The notes beneath the pieces were generated by a model that did no database searches, had not been told where the DNA came from, and was given only the letters and a program-made list of their open reading frames with translations. From the NCBI GenBank assembly GCA_026391755.1, contig JAPLDN010000421.1, forward strand, positions 1 through 9,415: a stretch of 9,415 bases of DNA. The letters run 5' to 3'. Position 1 is the first letter of the stretch, and each line of letters opens with the position of its first letter. Positions 1 through 6,421 of this stretch are shown here, one piece after another. The stretch is from Bacteroidota bacterium (GTDB lineage: Bacteria > Bacteroidota > Bacteroidia > Bacteroidales > FEN-979). Made by a program: the position numbers and the translations under genes.

Positions 1-1016
1 TTTAGCATAATATGATAATTTGATGCCGAATCCAGGACCTCGAGCTGGTGTTTGCCTGGGTAAAGCAATTCCAGGCGACGGCGTACATTTTTAAGTCCTA
101 TCCCCGCTTCCTCCAGCTTTAAAGTATCTTTCACAGTCGGTTTGGAATTTTCAACCATGAATGACAACTCACCCGAAACCGTTTTGAGTTCTATATTTAT
201 ACTTGACTTATCGTTGTAACTGACTCCATGTTTAAACGCATTCTCCACAAACGGTATCAGGAGTAAGGGTTCCAGCTGAATCGCCGAGAGGTCGCCCTCA
301 ATATCAAAACGGATGCTGACCTTGTCGGCAAGCCTGATCTTCTGATGTTCAATGAAATTATTAAGATATTCAACCTCCTCCTCCAGCCCGACTTTGTCCT
401 GCCTGGATTCGGTGAGCATATATCTCATGATCTGGGAAAGCTTGATGATCGCCGGCTCTGTGTCATCCGATTTTTTTCTTGCCAGGGAACATATATTGTT
501 AAGTGTATTGAAAAGAAAATGCGGATTGACCTGGGATTTCAGAAAAGCCAGTTCCGAAAGAAGTTTTTCTCCCTGCAGTTCCCTGCGCTCCTTTTCGACT
601 CTTGCCCATTCCCTGGCCAGCCGGATACTGATCCCTATTGCAATCCCTGTAAGCAGGGGAAATAAAGGCACCCACATGCCCCGGCTGAAAATCGGCTCGG
701 GGCGGTGGTGCCAGTTCTGGACTACCGACACAACAAAATAATAATACAGGTCAACAAGAATGCAGGAGATCACGAGTGTTAGCAGTATAACAAGTATATA
801 GGCCAGGAATTTCTTCTTAAACAGGTATTTCGGTATGAGGAAAAGGTAATTGAAATAGTAAACAATGCCGGTCAGAACCGTGGTGGCACCTACCCTTAGG
901 AGATATGAAGGTATTCCTCCCCTGGGTTCCATTAAAAGAAACGGAATAAAAAAAACAAATACCCAGATCACGCAGTTGATGAGGAAAGTCACCCAAAAAG
1001 GTCGTTCCGTGTTCAT
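1..1016 (-). CDS. LytS/YehU-type sensor histidine kinase (C-terminus cut by window edge)
   Basis: Inner-membrane sensor kinase of the His_kinase (LytS/YehU) family, which phosphorylates a LytTR-type response regulator. My translation gives 338 codons open to the window edge. Four hydrophobic segments lie near residues 8-29, 39-61, 70-95 and 114-133, then a charged linker (residues 134-158). The phosphoacceptor motif is NPHFLFN with His166. The ATP-binding part shows the N-box VENAFKHG (Asn259) and a short glycine motif AGIGLKNV (Gly305, Gly307). The end, SNYHIML, lies where such proteins normally finish, so only a few residues should be missing. The start ATG at 1016 is the first Met before the first helix, with a TAATTTTG box 22 bp upstream. 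There is no sensory domain beyond the helices. A LytTR regulator just beyond the left edge is expected from family habit but is not seen. Confidence 0.93.
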   Translation of the reverse strand, partial: MNTERPFWVTFLINCVIWVFVFFIPFLLMEPRGGIPSYLLRVGATTVLTGIVYYFNYLFLIPKYLFKKKFLAYILVILLTLVISCILVDLYYYFVVSVVQNWHHRPEPIFSRGMWVPLFPLLTGIAIGISIRLAREWARVEKERRELQGEKLLSELAFLKSQVNPHFLFNTLNNICSLARKKSDDTEPAIIKLSQIMRYMLTESRQDKVGLEEEVEYLNNFIEHQKIRLADKVSIRFDIEGDLSAIQLEPLLLIPFVENAFKHGVSYNDKSSINIELKTVSGELSFMVENSKPTVKDTLKLEEAGIGLKNVRRRLELLYPGKHQLEVLDSASNYHIML

Positions 1017-1038
1017 GATTGATTTTATTTGGATGGAA

Positions 1039-1046
1039 CAAAATTA
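1039..1046 (-). promoter_or_regulatory. Putative Bacteroidota -7 box for the LytS-type kinase
   Basis: Minus-strand TAATTTTG matches the TAnnTTTG -7 consensus of the Bacteroidota primary sigma factor and lies 22 bp upstream of the kinase ATG. I see no TTTG at the -33 spacing, so this is a half-match. The predicted leader is about 15 nt with no Shine-Dalgarno sequence. Confidence 0.45.
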
Positions 1047-1150
1047 GGCAATTCAATATGAGGCGGCCCGCATAATAGACGGACAAGCTTAATTAGTCGA
1101 TATTGCCAGTTTATTTGCCGATCAGGAATCCATTCTGTACAAAGGGATAT

Positions 1151-1166
1151 TATTTTTGTATTTTTG
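1151..1166 (+). promoter_or_regulatory. Two tandem -7 boxes (TATTTTTG twice) before rpoN
   Basis: TATTTTTG occurs at 1151-1158 and again at 1159-1166, both matching TAnnTTTG. The upstream copy would give a leader of only a few nucleotides before the ATG at 1171; the downstream copy would place the transcript start at or inside the start codon. A weak -33 candidate, TCTG at 1134-1137, is 21 bp from the second copy. No Shine-Dalgarno sequence is present. Confidence 0.45.
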
Positions 1167-1170
1167 TTCT

Positions 1171-2670
1171 ATGCTTCATCAACGACAACAACAAAAATTA
1201 CTCCAAAAACTCTCACCCCAGCAGGTGTTGGTGATGCGCTTGCTGCAACAACCCGTGCTATCTCTTGAACAAAGAATAAAACAGGAAATTGAAGATAATC
1301 CGGCCCTCGAAGAAACAACCGATTTAGTTGATCCCGAAGAGATCACCGATGAAACAACGCCTGACTCCATTGATGGTGACGAAGACAGTTTTTCTGATGA
1401 GGATGATGACCATTCAGAACTGAAAGCCGATAATGAATTTTCCTATGAAGATTACCTTGACCTGGACGATATTCCCGATTACAAATTAGTCTCGAACAAC
1501 CGCAGCCCCGACGATGAAGCCTGGGAATCCCCTGTGGTCTCCGGGGTCAGTTTCCAGGAGTACCTCCTTGCCCAGATGGGGGTTCAGAAGATCCCCGATA
1601 AAGAGTTCATTATAGCTTCAACTATAATAGGGAACATTGATGAAAGCGGGTACCTTACCCGGGAGATCCCGGCACTGATCAACGACCTTGCTTTTAACCA
1701 GAATATTGAAGCCACCGAAGCGGAGGTGCTGGAAGCCCTGAAACTTATCCAGGGATTCGACCCCCCTGGTATTGCGGCAAGAACACTTCAGGAGTGCTTG
1801 CTGTTGCAGCTTCAGTACAAGAACGACAGGACCTATGCAACGGATCTTGCAGAAGTGATCGTCAGATATTATTTTGACGAGTTTTCAAAAAAACATTATG
1901 AAAAGATACTTCAAAAGGCCCATATCACCGAGGAAGAACTGAAAGAAGCCATTGAAGAGATAACCAAGCTTAACCCTAAGCCAGGGTTCACTATAAGTGA
2001 AGAAGTGAGGAGCAGCCAGTACGTGGTACCTGATTTTGTAATCGCCATCAATGAAGGGGAGATCGAACTGAACCTCAATTCGAGGAATGCTCCCGAGCTT
2101 TCGATAAACAGGGAGTATGTGAGCATGCTCCAGGATTATAATCATAAGAAAAAGAAGATCAGCAGCAGCGAAAAAGCAGCCCTGACCTTTATTAAACAAA
2201 AGATCGATGCTGCAAGGGGTTTCATTGATGCGATCAAACAGAGGCAGGAAACGCTTTATGTTACAATGAAGGCTATCCTTGACTATCAGAAGGATTATTT
2301 TCAAACAGGTGACGAGACAAGGCTCAGGCCTATGATCCTGAAAGATATATCCAATAAAGTCGGGTTGGATATCAGTACGGTTTCCAGGGTTGCCAATTCA
2401 AAATATGTTCAGACGCCTTTCGGTACTTTCCTGTTAAAAAGCTTCTTCTCGGAATCATTGCAAAATCAAATGGGGGAAGAGGTATCAACCAGGGAGATCA
2501 AGAAAATATTAAACGACACAATAGAAGGGGAAAATAAATCCTCGCCTCGTACCGATGAGGAACTTGAGGAAATATTACAGAAAAAAGGCTATAATATCGC
2601 ACGCCGAACTATCGCTAAATACCGCAAGCAGCTGAGGATACCCGTTGCCAGGCTTAGGAAGGAACTCTGA
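1171..2670 (+). CDS. rpoN: RNA polymerase sigma-54 factor RpoN
   Basis: Sigma-54, which directs core RNA polymerase to -24/-12 promoters and needs an AAA+ activator for open-complex formation. The product is 499 residues, normal for Bacteroidota. Region I (residues 1-48) is the glutamine- and leucine-rich activator-interacting part (QKLSPQQVLVMRLLQQP, DNPALEE). Region II (about 49-120) is very acidic. The core-binding domain spans about 121-330 and includes GFDPPGIAARTLQECLLLQL (195-214). The DNA-binding part has a helix-turn-helix near 388-428 (KDISNKVGLDISTVSRVAN, TPFGTFLLK) and the RpoN box ARRTIAKYR (477-485), which reads the -24 element. The frame is open upstream to a TTG at 1156, but family alignment favours ATG 1171 (MLHQRQQQKLLQKL). 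The gene appears intact and is followed after 12 bp by the membrane-protein gene, suggesting one transcript. Confidence 0.98.
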   Translation: MLHQRQQQKLLQKLSPQQVLVMRLLQQPVLSLEQRIKQEIEDNPALEETTDLVDPEEITDETTPDSIDGDEDSFSDEDDDHSELKADNEFSYEDYLDLDDIPDYKLVSNNRSPDDEAWESPVVSGVSFQEYLLAQMGVQKIPDKEFIIASTIIGNIDESGYLTREIPALINDLAFNQNIEATEAEVLEALKLIQGFDPPGIAARTLQECLLLQLQYKNDRTYATDLAEVIVRYYFDEFSKKHYEKILQKAHITEEELKEAIEEITKLNPKPGFTISEEVRSSQYVVPDFVIAINEGEIELNLNSRNAPELSINREYVSMLQDYNHKKKKISSSEKAALTFIKQKIDAARGFIDAIKQRQETLYVTMKAILDYQKDYFQTGDETRLRPMILKDISNKVGLDISTVSRVANSKYVQTPFGTFLLKSFFSESLQNQMGEEVSTREIKKILNDTIEGENKSSPRTDEELEEILQKKGYNIARRTIAKYRKQLRIPVARLRKEL

Positions 2671-2682
2671 TCAAACCAAAAT

Positions 2683-3297
2683 ATGAATAACGGTAACTCC
2701 CTGGCGAGAATCATCTCAGGCCTGTTTCACCCGGTCCTTATGCCATTCCTTACCCTGATCCTTATGCTTCAGGCACATTCTTTCTTTATTGGGCTTCTTC
2801 CTGTCAAAGAGATACTGATCCTGATGGGCTCTGTTTTACTGACTACAGTAGTATGTCCTTTCCTGATGATTTTCTTCCTGTTCAGGGTAAAGCTTGTTTC
2901 ATCTTTGTTTATGGAAAAAAGGGAGGAGAGGATCATGCCCCTTCTTTCAATCGGTGTTTTTTATTATCTCACCTATTATTTGCTGAAAAGTATCAGCCTC
3001 TCTGTACTATTCAGCTATTTCATGCTGGGCGCTACCCTGCTTATTATAATCTGCTTGTTTGTAAACTTCTTTTTTAAAATCAGCCTGCATATGGCAGGTA
3101 TTGGCGGGGTGACAGGCTTTTGGATAGGTTTGAGCATAAGGCAGGGGACTCCCCATGAAATCCTTATTTCATTCCTGATACTTCTCTGCGGATTACTGGG
3201 TTTTGCAAGGCTGGCCGATGGAAGCCATTCCCCAAAAGAAGTTTATACCGGGCTCTGTCTTGGTGCCGGTATATTGTTTTCCCTGATGATGCTTTGA
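2683..3297 (+). CDS. PAP2-like integral membrane protein of unknown substrate
   Basis: A 204-residue, strongly hydrophobic protein with about six or seven membrane segments (near 12-32, 42-66, 84-101, 104-128, 137-153, 157-175, 186-203). The C-terminal segment ARLADGSHSPKEVYTG matches the third motif of the PAP2 phosphatase superfamily, SRx5Hx3DVxxG, with Arg176, His182, Val187 and Gly190 in exact register; Ser becomes Ala and Asp becomes Glu. A weaker second motif may be SLH (134-136), in place of PSGH, and EKREERIMP (78-86) sits where the first motif Kx6RP would be. A lipid-phosphate or undecaprenyl-pyrophosphate phosphatase role is possible, but altered motifs leave catalysis uncertain. 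It follows rpoN by 12 bp, so co-transcription is likely. Its stop codon directly abuts the stop of the convergent barrel gene. The PAP2 assignment is my inference from motif spacing. Confidence 0.8.
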   Translation: MNNGNSLARIISGLFHPVLMPFLTLILMLQAHSFFIGLLPVKEILILMGSVLLTTVVCPFLMIFFLFRVKLVSSLFMEKREERIMPLLSIGVFYYLTYYLLKSISLSVLFSYFMLGATLLIIICLFVNFFFKISLHMAGIGGVTGFWIGLSIRQGTPHEILISFLILLCGLLGFARLADGSHSPKEVYTGLCLGAGILFSLMML

Positions 3298-4005
3298 TTA
3301 GAAGGGCCTGATCATGAACCCGACTGTGATGGGATAGATATCGGGGCCTTTCCCTTTCTGGAAAATTGAAGAAAGCTGGTAATATCCGAAAAGGTTAAAC
3401 CACTTATAACCGATTCGCAAAGTGGGACCGTAAGCGAACTTGTCCATGTTCAGAACATTCCGGTACTTGATCCTTACCTGTGTGTCCTCGGGTTGGAGAT
3501 CGGCCTGGTACTCATCTCCCACATACTTGGTATGGGCAGGCAGCATATAGCCAACTTTAAATCCCAGTCCGACAGCAAATTTGAATTTGGTCACCAATTG
3601 AAATTCAATAGGCAACTCAATATATGGCATGACCAGTTTTGACCTTTTATAACCGACGGTATCATTGATCTTGGTCATCGTGGTGGAGTCGGTATAGCTT
3701 TTGAACAGGAAATTGCCATACATATTATGAATGGAAACCTGTAAGCCGATACCGAACCCGAAATTGCTTTTTCCGAAAGGAACACGGTATGCTACGAGAG
3801 CTGTAAAGCCCTGATTTATTGTGCGTGTTTTTAAACCTGAGGGGACATTCATGTAAATGTCGGTAAACATCCCGAGACCCACATGGATCTTTTTCTTCGT
3901 TTTCTCATTGAGAATCTGTGATTTAGCGGTCATAGGAAGAACCAAAACTGAGGCAGCCAGGATTATGATTGCCAATAAAGAATTTCGCTGTAGCGTCATG
4001 TTCAT
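3298..4005 (-). CDS. Outer-membrane beta-barrel protein (PorT/OMP_b-brl_2-like)
   Basis: A 235-residue exported protein. Residues 1-29 form a signal peptide: a short basic start, a hydrophobic core (LLAIIILAASVLVLP) and a signal peptidase I site A-K-S before Gln30. The rest alternates hydrophobic and polar residues in short strands rich in Gly, Tyr and Phe (for example HVGLGMFTDIYMNV, FGFGIGLQVSIHNMYG, GPTLRIGYKWFNLFGYYQLS) and ends in GFMIRPF, whose terminal Phe fits the outer-membrane barrel signal read by the Bam complex. This resembles the small 8-10 strand barrels common in Bacteroidota. I do not recognise a ligand or partner. ATG 4005 was chosen, with a TAATTTTG box 12 bp upstream; ATG 3999 two codons later is an alternative that does not affect the signal peptide. 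It appears to be a single-gene unit facing the rpoN operon head-on. Confidence 0.88.
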   Translation of the reverse strand: MNMTLQRNSLLAIIILAASVLVLPMTAKSQILNEKTKKKIHVGLGMFTDIYMNVPSGLKTRTINQGFTALVAYRVPFGKSNFGFGIGLQVSIHNMYGNFLFKSYTDSTTMTKINDTVGYKRSKLVMPYIELPIEFQLVTKFKFAVGLGFKVGYMLPAHTKYVGDEYQADLQPEDTQVRIKYRNVLNMDKFAYGPTLRIGYKWFNLFGYYQLSSIFQKGKGPDIYPITVGFMIRPF

Positions 4006-4017
4006 TTAATTATACAA

Positions 4018-4025
4018 CAAAATTA
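4018..4025 (-). promoter_or_regulatory. Putative -7 box for the outer-membrane barrel gene
   Basis: Minus-strand TAATTTTG matches TAnnTTTG and lies 12 bp upstream of ATG 4005. No convincing TTTG is seen at the -33 spacing. The box sits between the end of the broken nucleotidyltransferase gene (stop 4053-4055) and the barrel gene, suggesting that the barrel gene has its own promoter. Confidence 0.45.
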
Positions 4026-4052
4026 ACGCTTTTTTTTCGTATCCATTGCTTA

Positions 4053-4894
4053 TCACCATAATTTTTGGGGATAAACACCCTTATGAATGAGCGCCCTGAT
4101 GCTGTCTACAACAAAAGTCCGGTCTTCCTGGTAGGTCATTCCAAACCATTGTTCGTCGCAGGAAAGCACTTTAACACCAGCCTGTCCCGACTTGATGAGC
4201 ATATTTACAACAGAGGGGATATAGAATTCGGCTTTCGGGTTCTCATAATTATTCCTGATAAAAGCTTCGAATCCGGTTTTAAGGTGGCCAAAAAATGAAG
4301 GAGTAAACCCCCAGCAATTCATTGAGACAATGGAGTCGGGTGAAATTTTCACAGCCGGATGATCTCCTTCTTTGTATACTATACCCCCCAGATTCCCCTA
4401 GATACGGAACCAAACTCAGAGAGGGTTTTATCCACATGGTAACCAACCATGCAGTAATCGTTTTCCCGCTCATGTGTCCAGTTTTTATAGTAGCCGGTAA
4501 GCGCCTCATAGGCCATTCTTCCGTAAAAATCATCCGAATTGATCACCGCGAAAGGCCTGTCAATATGGTCCTCTGCCATAAGAACAGCATGGCCCGTCCC
4601 CCATGGCTTTTGCCTTTCATCTGATACAAGGACGCCTTCGGGGACCATCCATATTTCCTGGAATACGTAATCCACCTCAACATGATCCTGAAGCCTGTTG
4701 ATAAACATCTCTTTGAAACCTGCTTCAAGGCTTTCCTTAATGACAAAGACCACTTTGCCGAAACCCGACTTCACAGCATCATAGATTGAGTAATCAAGCA
4801 GTGTTTCCCCGTTAGGGCCAATGCGGTCAAGCTGTTTAAGTCCGCCGTAACGGCTGCCCACTCCGGCAGCAAGGATCAGTAAGGTTGGTTGCAT
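4053..4894 (-). pseudogene. Sugar-phosphate nucleotidyltransferase, broken by deletion/frame change
   Basis: NTP_transferase-family gene that would join a nucleotide to a sugar 1-phosphate. The first fragment (4894 down to a TAG at 4379-4381, 171 residues) carries the nucleotide-binding motif LAAGVGSRYGGLKQ (8-21), PWGTGHAV (97-104) and the metal-binding Asp pair in NSDDFYG (119-125), and ends SVSRGIWGV. The second part, in another frame, resumes as GIVYKEGDHPAVK and continues through SMNCWGFTPSFF, NPKAEFYIP and WFGMTYQED to PQKLW, stop 4053-4055. From memory of intact relatives (about 300 residues), the piece between SRGIC and the VY(K/L)E segment, about 20 residues including the conserved ERTKI, is absent. 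A pure one-base slip in the C6 run (4384-4389) would restore the frame but not this piece. The second fragment has no good start of its own, so the product is probably non-functional unless this is a sequence error. Confidence 0.85.
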
Positions 4895-4901
4895 AATTGA
4901 T

Positions 4902-4980
4902 TTACGAATTACGAATTAGAAATTACGATTTACGACTTGAAGATTGATTTACGATTTACCTGAAATCGTAAATCGTAAAT
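4902..4980. repeat. Heptameric TTACGAW repeat block
   Basis: Five consecutive 7-bp units run from 4902: TTACGAA, TTACGAA, TTAGAAA (degenerate), TTACGAT and TTACGAC, ending at 4936. A further copy lies at 4949-4955, with a decayed one after it, and two inverted copies (TCGTAAA) lie at 4966-4972 and 4973-4979. A 12-bp direct repeat, ATTGATTTACGA, occurs at 4896-4907 and 4943-4954, so the block looks like one unit duplicated and then partly inverted. It fills the gap between the permease stop (4986-4988) and the transferase start (4894). It is AT-rich and unlike the flanking coding sequence. Function unknown: an intergenic repeat family or an intercistronic RNA element are both possible. Confidence 0.85.
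4947..4980. repeat. 13-bp perfect inverted repeat (hairpin) inside the heptameric block
   Basis: Left arm ATTTACGATTTAC (4947-4959) and right arm GTAAATCGTAAAT (4968-4980) are exact reverse complements separated by an 8-nt loop (4960-4967). On the minus strand the hairpin begins five bases after the permease stop codon. The stem is AT-rich and no T-run follows on either strand, so it is a poor intrinsic terminator. An intercistronic stabiliser, attenuator or by-product of repeat inversion remains possible. Confidence 0.8.
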
Positions 4981-4985
4981 AATTA

Positions 4986-6335
4986 TTATCTCCATGCCCT
5001 GATCTTATGTCCCTTCACCGCATAATACAGAATATATGCATAACACGGCACTGTGATCCAGTATGCCGATACCGGGCTGAACATATCGGCCAGTCTGCCG
5101 TAAGCCAGGGGGAGCAAAGCCCCGCCTGCAATTCCCATGATCAGCAGCGATGAACCTATTTTTGTGAATTTCCCAAGGCCGTCAATAGCAAGGGGCCAGA
5201 TCGCGGGCCACATTATTGCGTTTGCAAGGCCAAGCAAAGCGATGAAAAAGACACTCAGGTCAAACGGAAGCGAAAGCGAGAAATTCCCCAAACTGATCAG
5301 CATCGAGGACTGGTAAGGTGCTTTTGTGGCAAGAAGAGCGCAGATCACAAAAATGATACCGAACAAGGCAGAGACTGCCAATACAAATTCCTGTTTGAGA
5401 TATCTCGGAATTGTGATTATTCCGATGATATACCCAATTACCATAGCTGCCAGGGTATACGATGCAAAATACCTTGAAAGCTCAAAGCCTATCCCCTGGG
5501 ATTTTCCGAAATTGATTATGGTATCAACCGCAATGACTTCAACCCACACGTATAGGAATATTGCAATTACCCCGAGAACGAGCTGGGGAAACTGGAAAAT
5601 GCTTGTCCTGGTGTGATGGGATTCTTTATCCTCCACCTCTTCCTCATCGGTATTGATATCGGGCAGGCTTGAATATCTCAGCAGGATTGCCAGAAGGATC
5701 AGCACCACGGCCATTACGATATAGGGTATGATGATCCTTCCTGCAAGGGCATCGAGGGTTATATTTCTCTGGATTTCGTCAAGGGAGCTTAAATACTTTT
5801 TATCAAATTTGTCCATCCCTGCAAGCACGATGGCCCCGAGAATGAGCGGGCTGATCACGCCTGCGATCTTATTGCAGATCCCCATGATGCTGATCCTTTT
5901 TGCCGCGCTTTCTATAGGCCCGAGAATCGTGACATATGGATTGGATGCTGTTTGCAATATGGCCAGTCCTGTGCCCTGCACAAAAAGCCCTGTCAGGAAG
6001 AGCCCGAACATCCTGGTATATGCTGCCGGGATGAAAAGCAGGGCGCCAAGGGCCATTACGATGAGCCCAAGTTACATTCCGTTCCTGAATCCGACTTTAC
6101 GCAGGAGGAAGGCCGAAGGGATTGCCATGACGAAGTACGAAATATAAAATGCAAACGTGACAAAATAGGATTCGAAATTGTTTTTCTCGCAGGCAACTTT
6201 CAAAAACGGGATCAGCACTGAATTCAGCCAGGTAACAAATCCGAAGATGAAGAAGAAGATGCCTATAATAACGATCGAAAAGATGTACTGGCGTTTATTG
6301 CCGTCCAAGAGGGCAGTTTTGGGAATCTGGGTCAT
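4986..6335 (-). pseudogene. FucP/NagP-type sugar MFS permease with an in-frame TAA
   Basis: Inner-membrane sugar symporter of the FucP family of the major facilitator superfamily. Reading from ATG 6335, codons 1-87 encode the start and first two helices (FFFIFGFVTWLNSVLIPFLK at 28-46, YFVMAIPSAFLLRKVGFRNGM at 67-87). Codon 88 (6072-6074) is TAA, and the same frame then continues LGLIVMALGALLFIPAAYTR to a normal end RAWR with stop at 4986-4988. The total, about 449 codons, equals an intact permease, so this is one nonsense change with no indel. LQTASNPYV, typical of NagP-like members, stands where FucP has its ETAANP motif; this points weakly to N-acetylglucosamine or a related hexose. ATG 6056 (codon 94) could start the remainder, but that would lack two helices. 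A strong promoter match remains upstream. The alternatives are a sequencing error or a recent loss of function. Confidence 0.88.
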
Positions 6336-6353
6336 GCAGAAAGATTTTCAAGG

Positions 6354-6384
6354 CAAAAGTAAAGGAATTCTGAATTTAACCAAA
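6354..6384 (-). promoter_or_regulatory. Full Bacteroidota promoter TTTG-N19-TACTTTTG for the sugar permease
   Basis: On the minus strand TTTG (6384-6381) is followed by exactly 19 bp and then TACTTTTG (6361-6354), matching both halves of the TTTG / TAnnTTTG promoter used by the Bacteroidota primary sigma factor. The -7 box ends 18 bp before the ATG at 6335, giving a leader of roughly a dozen nucleotides. It overlaps the promoter of the divergent hybrid kinase. Confidence 0.7.
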
Positions 6385-6398
6385 TTATCCTATTTTTG
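6369..6398 (+). promoter_or_regulatory. Putative promoter TCTG-N18-TATTTTTG for the hybrid kinase
   Basis: TATTTTTG (6391-6398) matches TAnnTTTG and lies 23 bp before the ATG at 6422. TCTG at 6369-6372, 18 bp upstream, is a three-of-four match to the -33 element. This half lies inside the spacer of the minus-strand permease promoter, and that promoter's -33 element lies inside this spacer, so the two promoters occupy the same DNA. Confidence 0.5.
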
Positions 6399-6421
6399 TG
6401 GTAATAACCGCTGCGATTAAA

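Noticed and set aside
1156..1170. Upstream TTG start for rpoN adding five residues (MYFCS)
   Set aside because: It overlaps both -7 boxes, and the family N-terminus fits ATG 1171 (MLHQRQQQKLL).
1885..2304. Open frames on the minus strand inside rpoN, and similar antisense frames in the kinases, barrel and permease genes
   Set aside because: They lie wholly within genes with strong family matches and have no recognisable protein features or start signals.
4028..4040. T-run near 4030-4037 as an intrinsic terminator
   Set aside because: No GC-rich stem precedes it on the plus strand, and no plus-strand gene ends there.
4053..4352. C-terminal nucleotidyltransferase fragment as a separate small gene
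   Set aside because: It begins at a GTG inside a domain whose upstream codons still read as family sequence (GIVYKEGD), and it lacks nucleotide-binding motifs.
4902..4980. CRISPR array
   Set aside because: The units are 7 bp with no spacers between them and no cas gene is nearby.
6072..6074. TAA recoded as an amino acid, or an altered genetic code
   Set aside because: Intact genes here end at TAA or TGA as expected, and no recoding signal is visible. Mutation or error is simpler.
6398..6421. GTG start for the hybrid kinase adding eight residues
   Set aside because: The GTG overlaps the last base of the -7 box, so it is unlikely to be in the transcript with room to start; ATG 6422 begins a normal REC domain.
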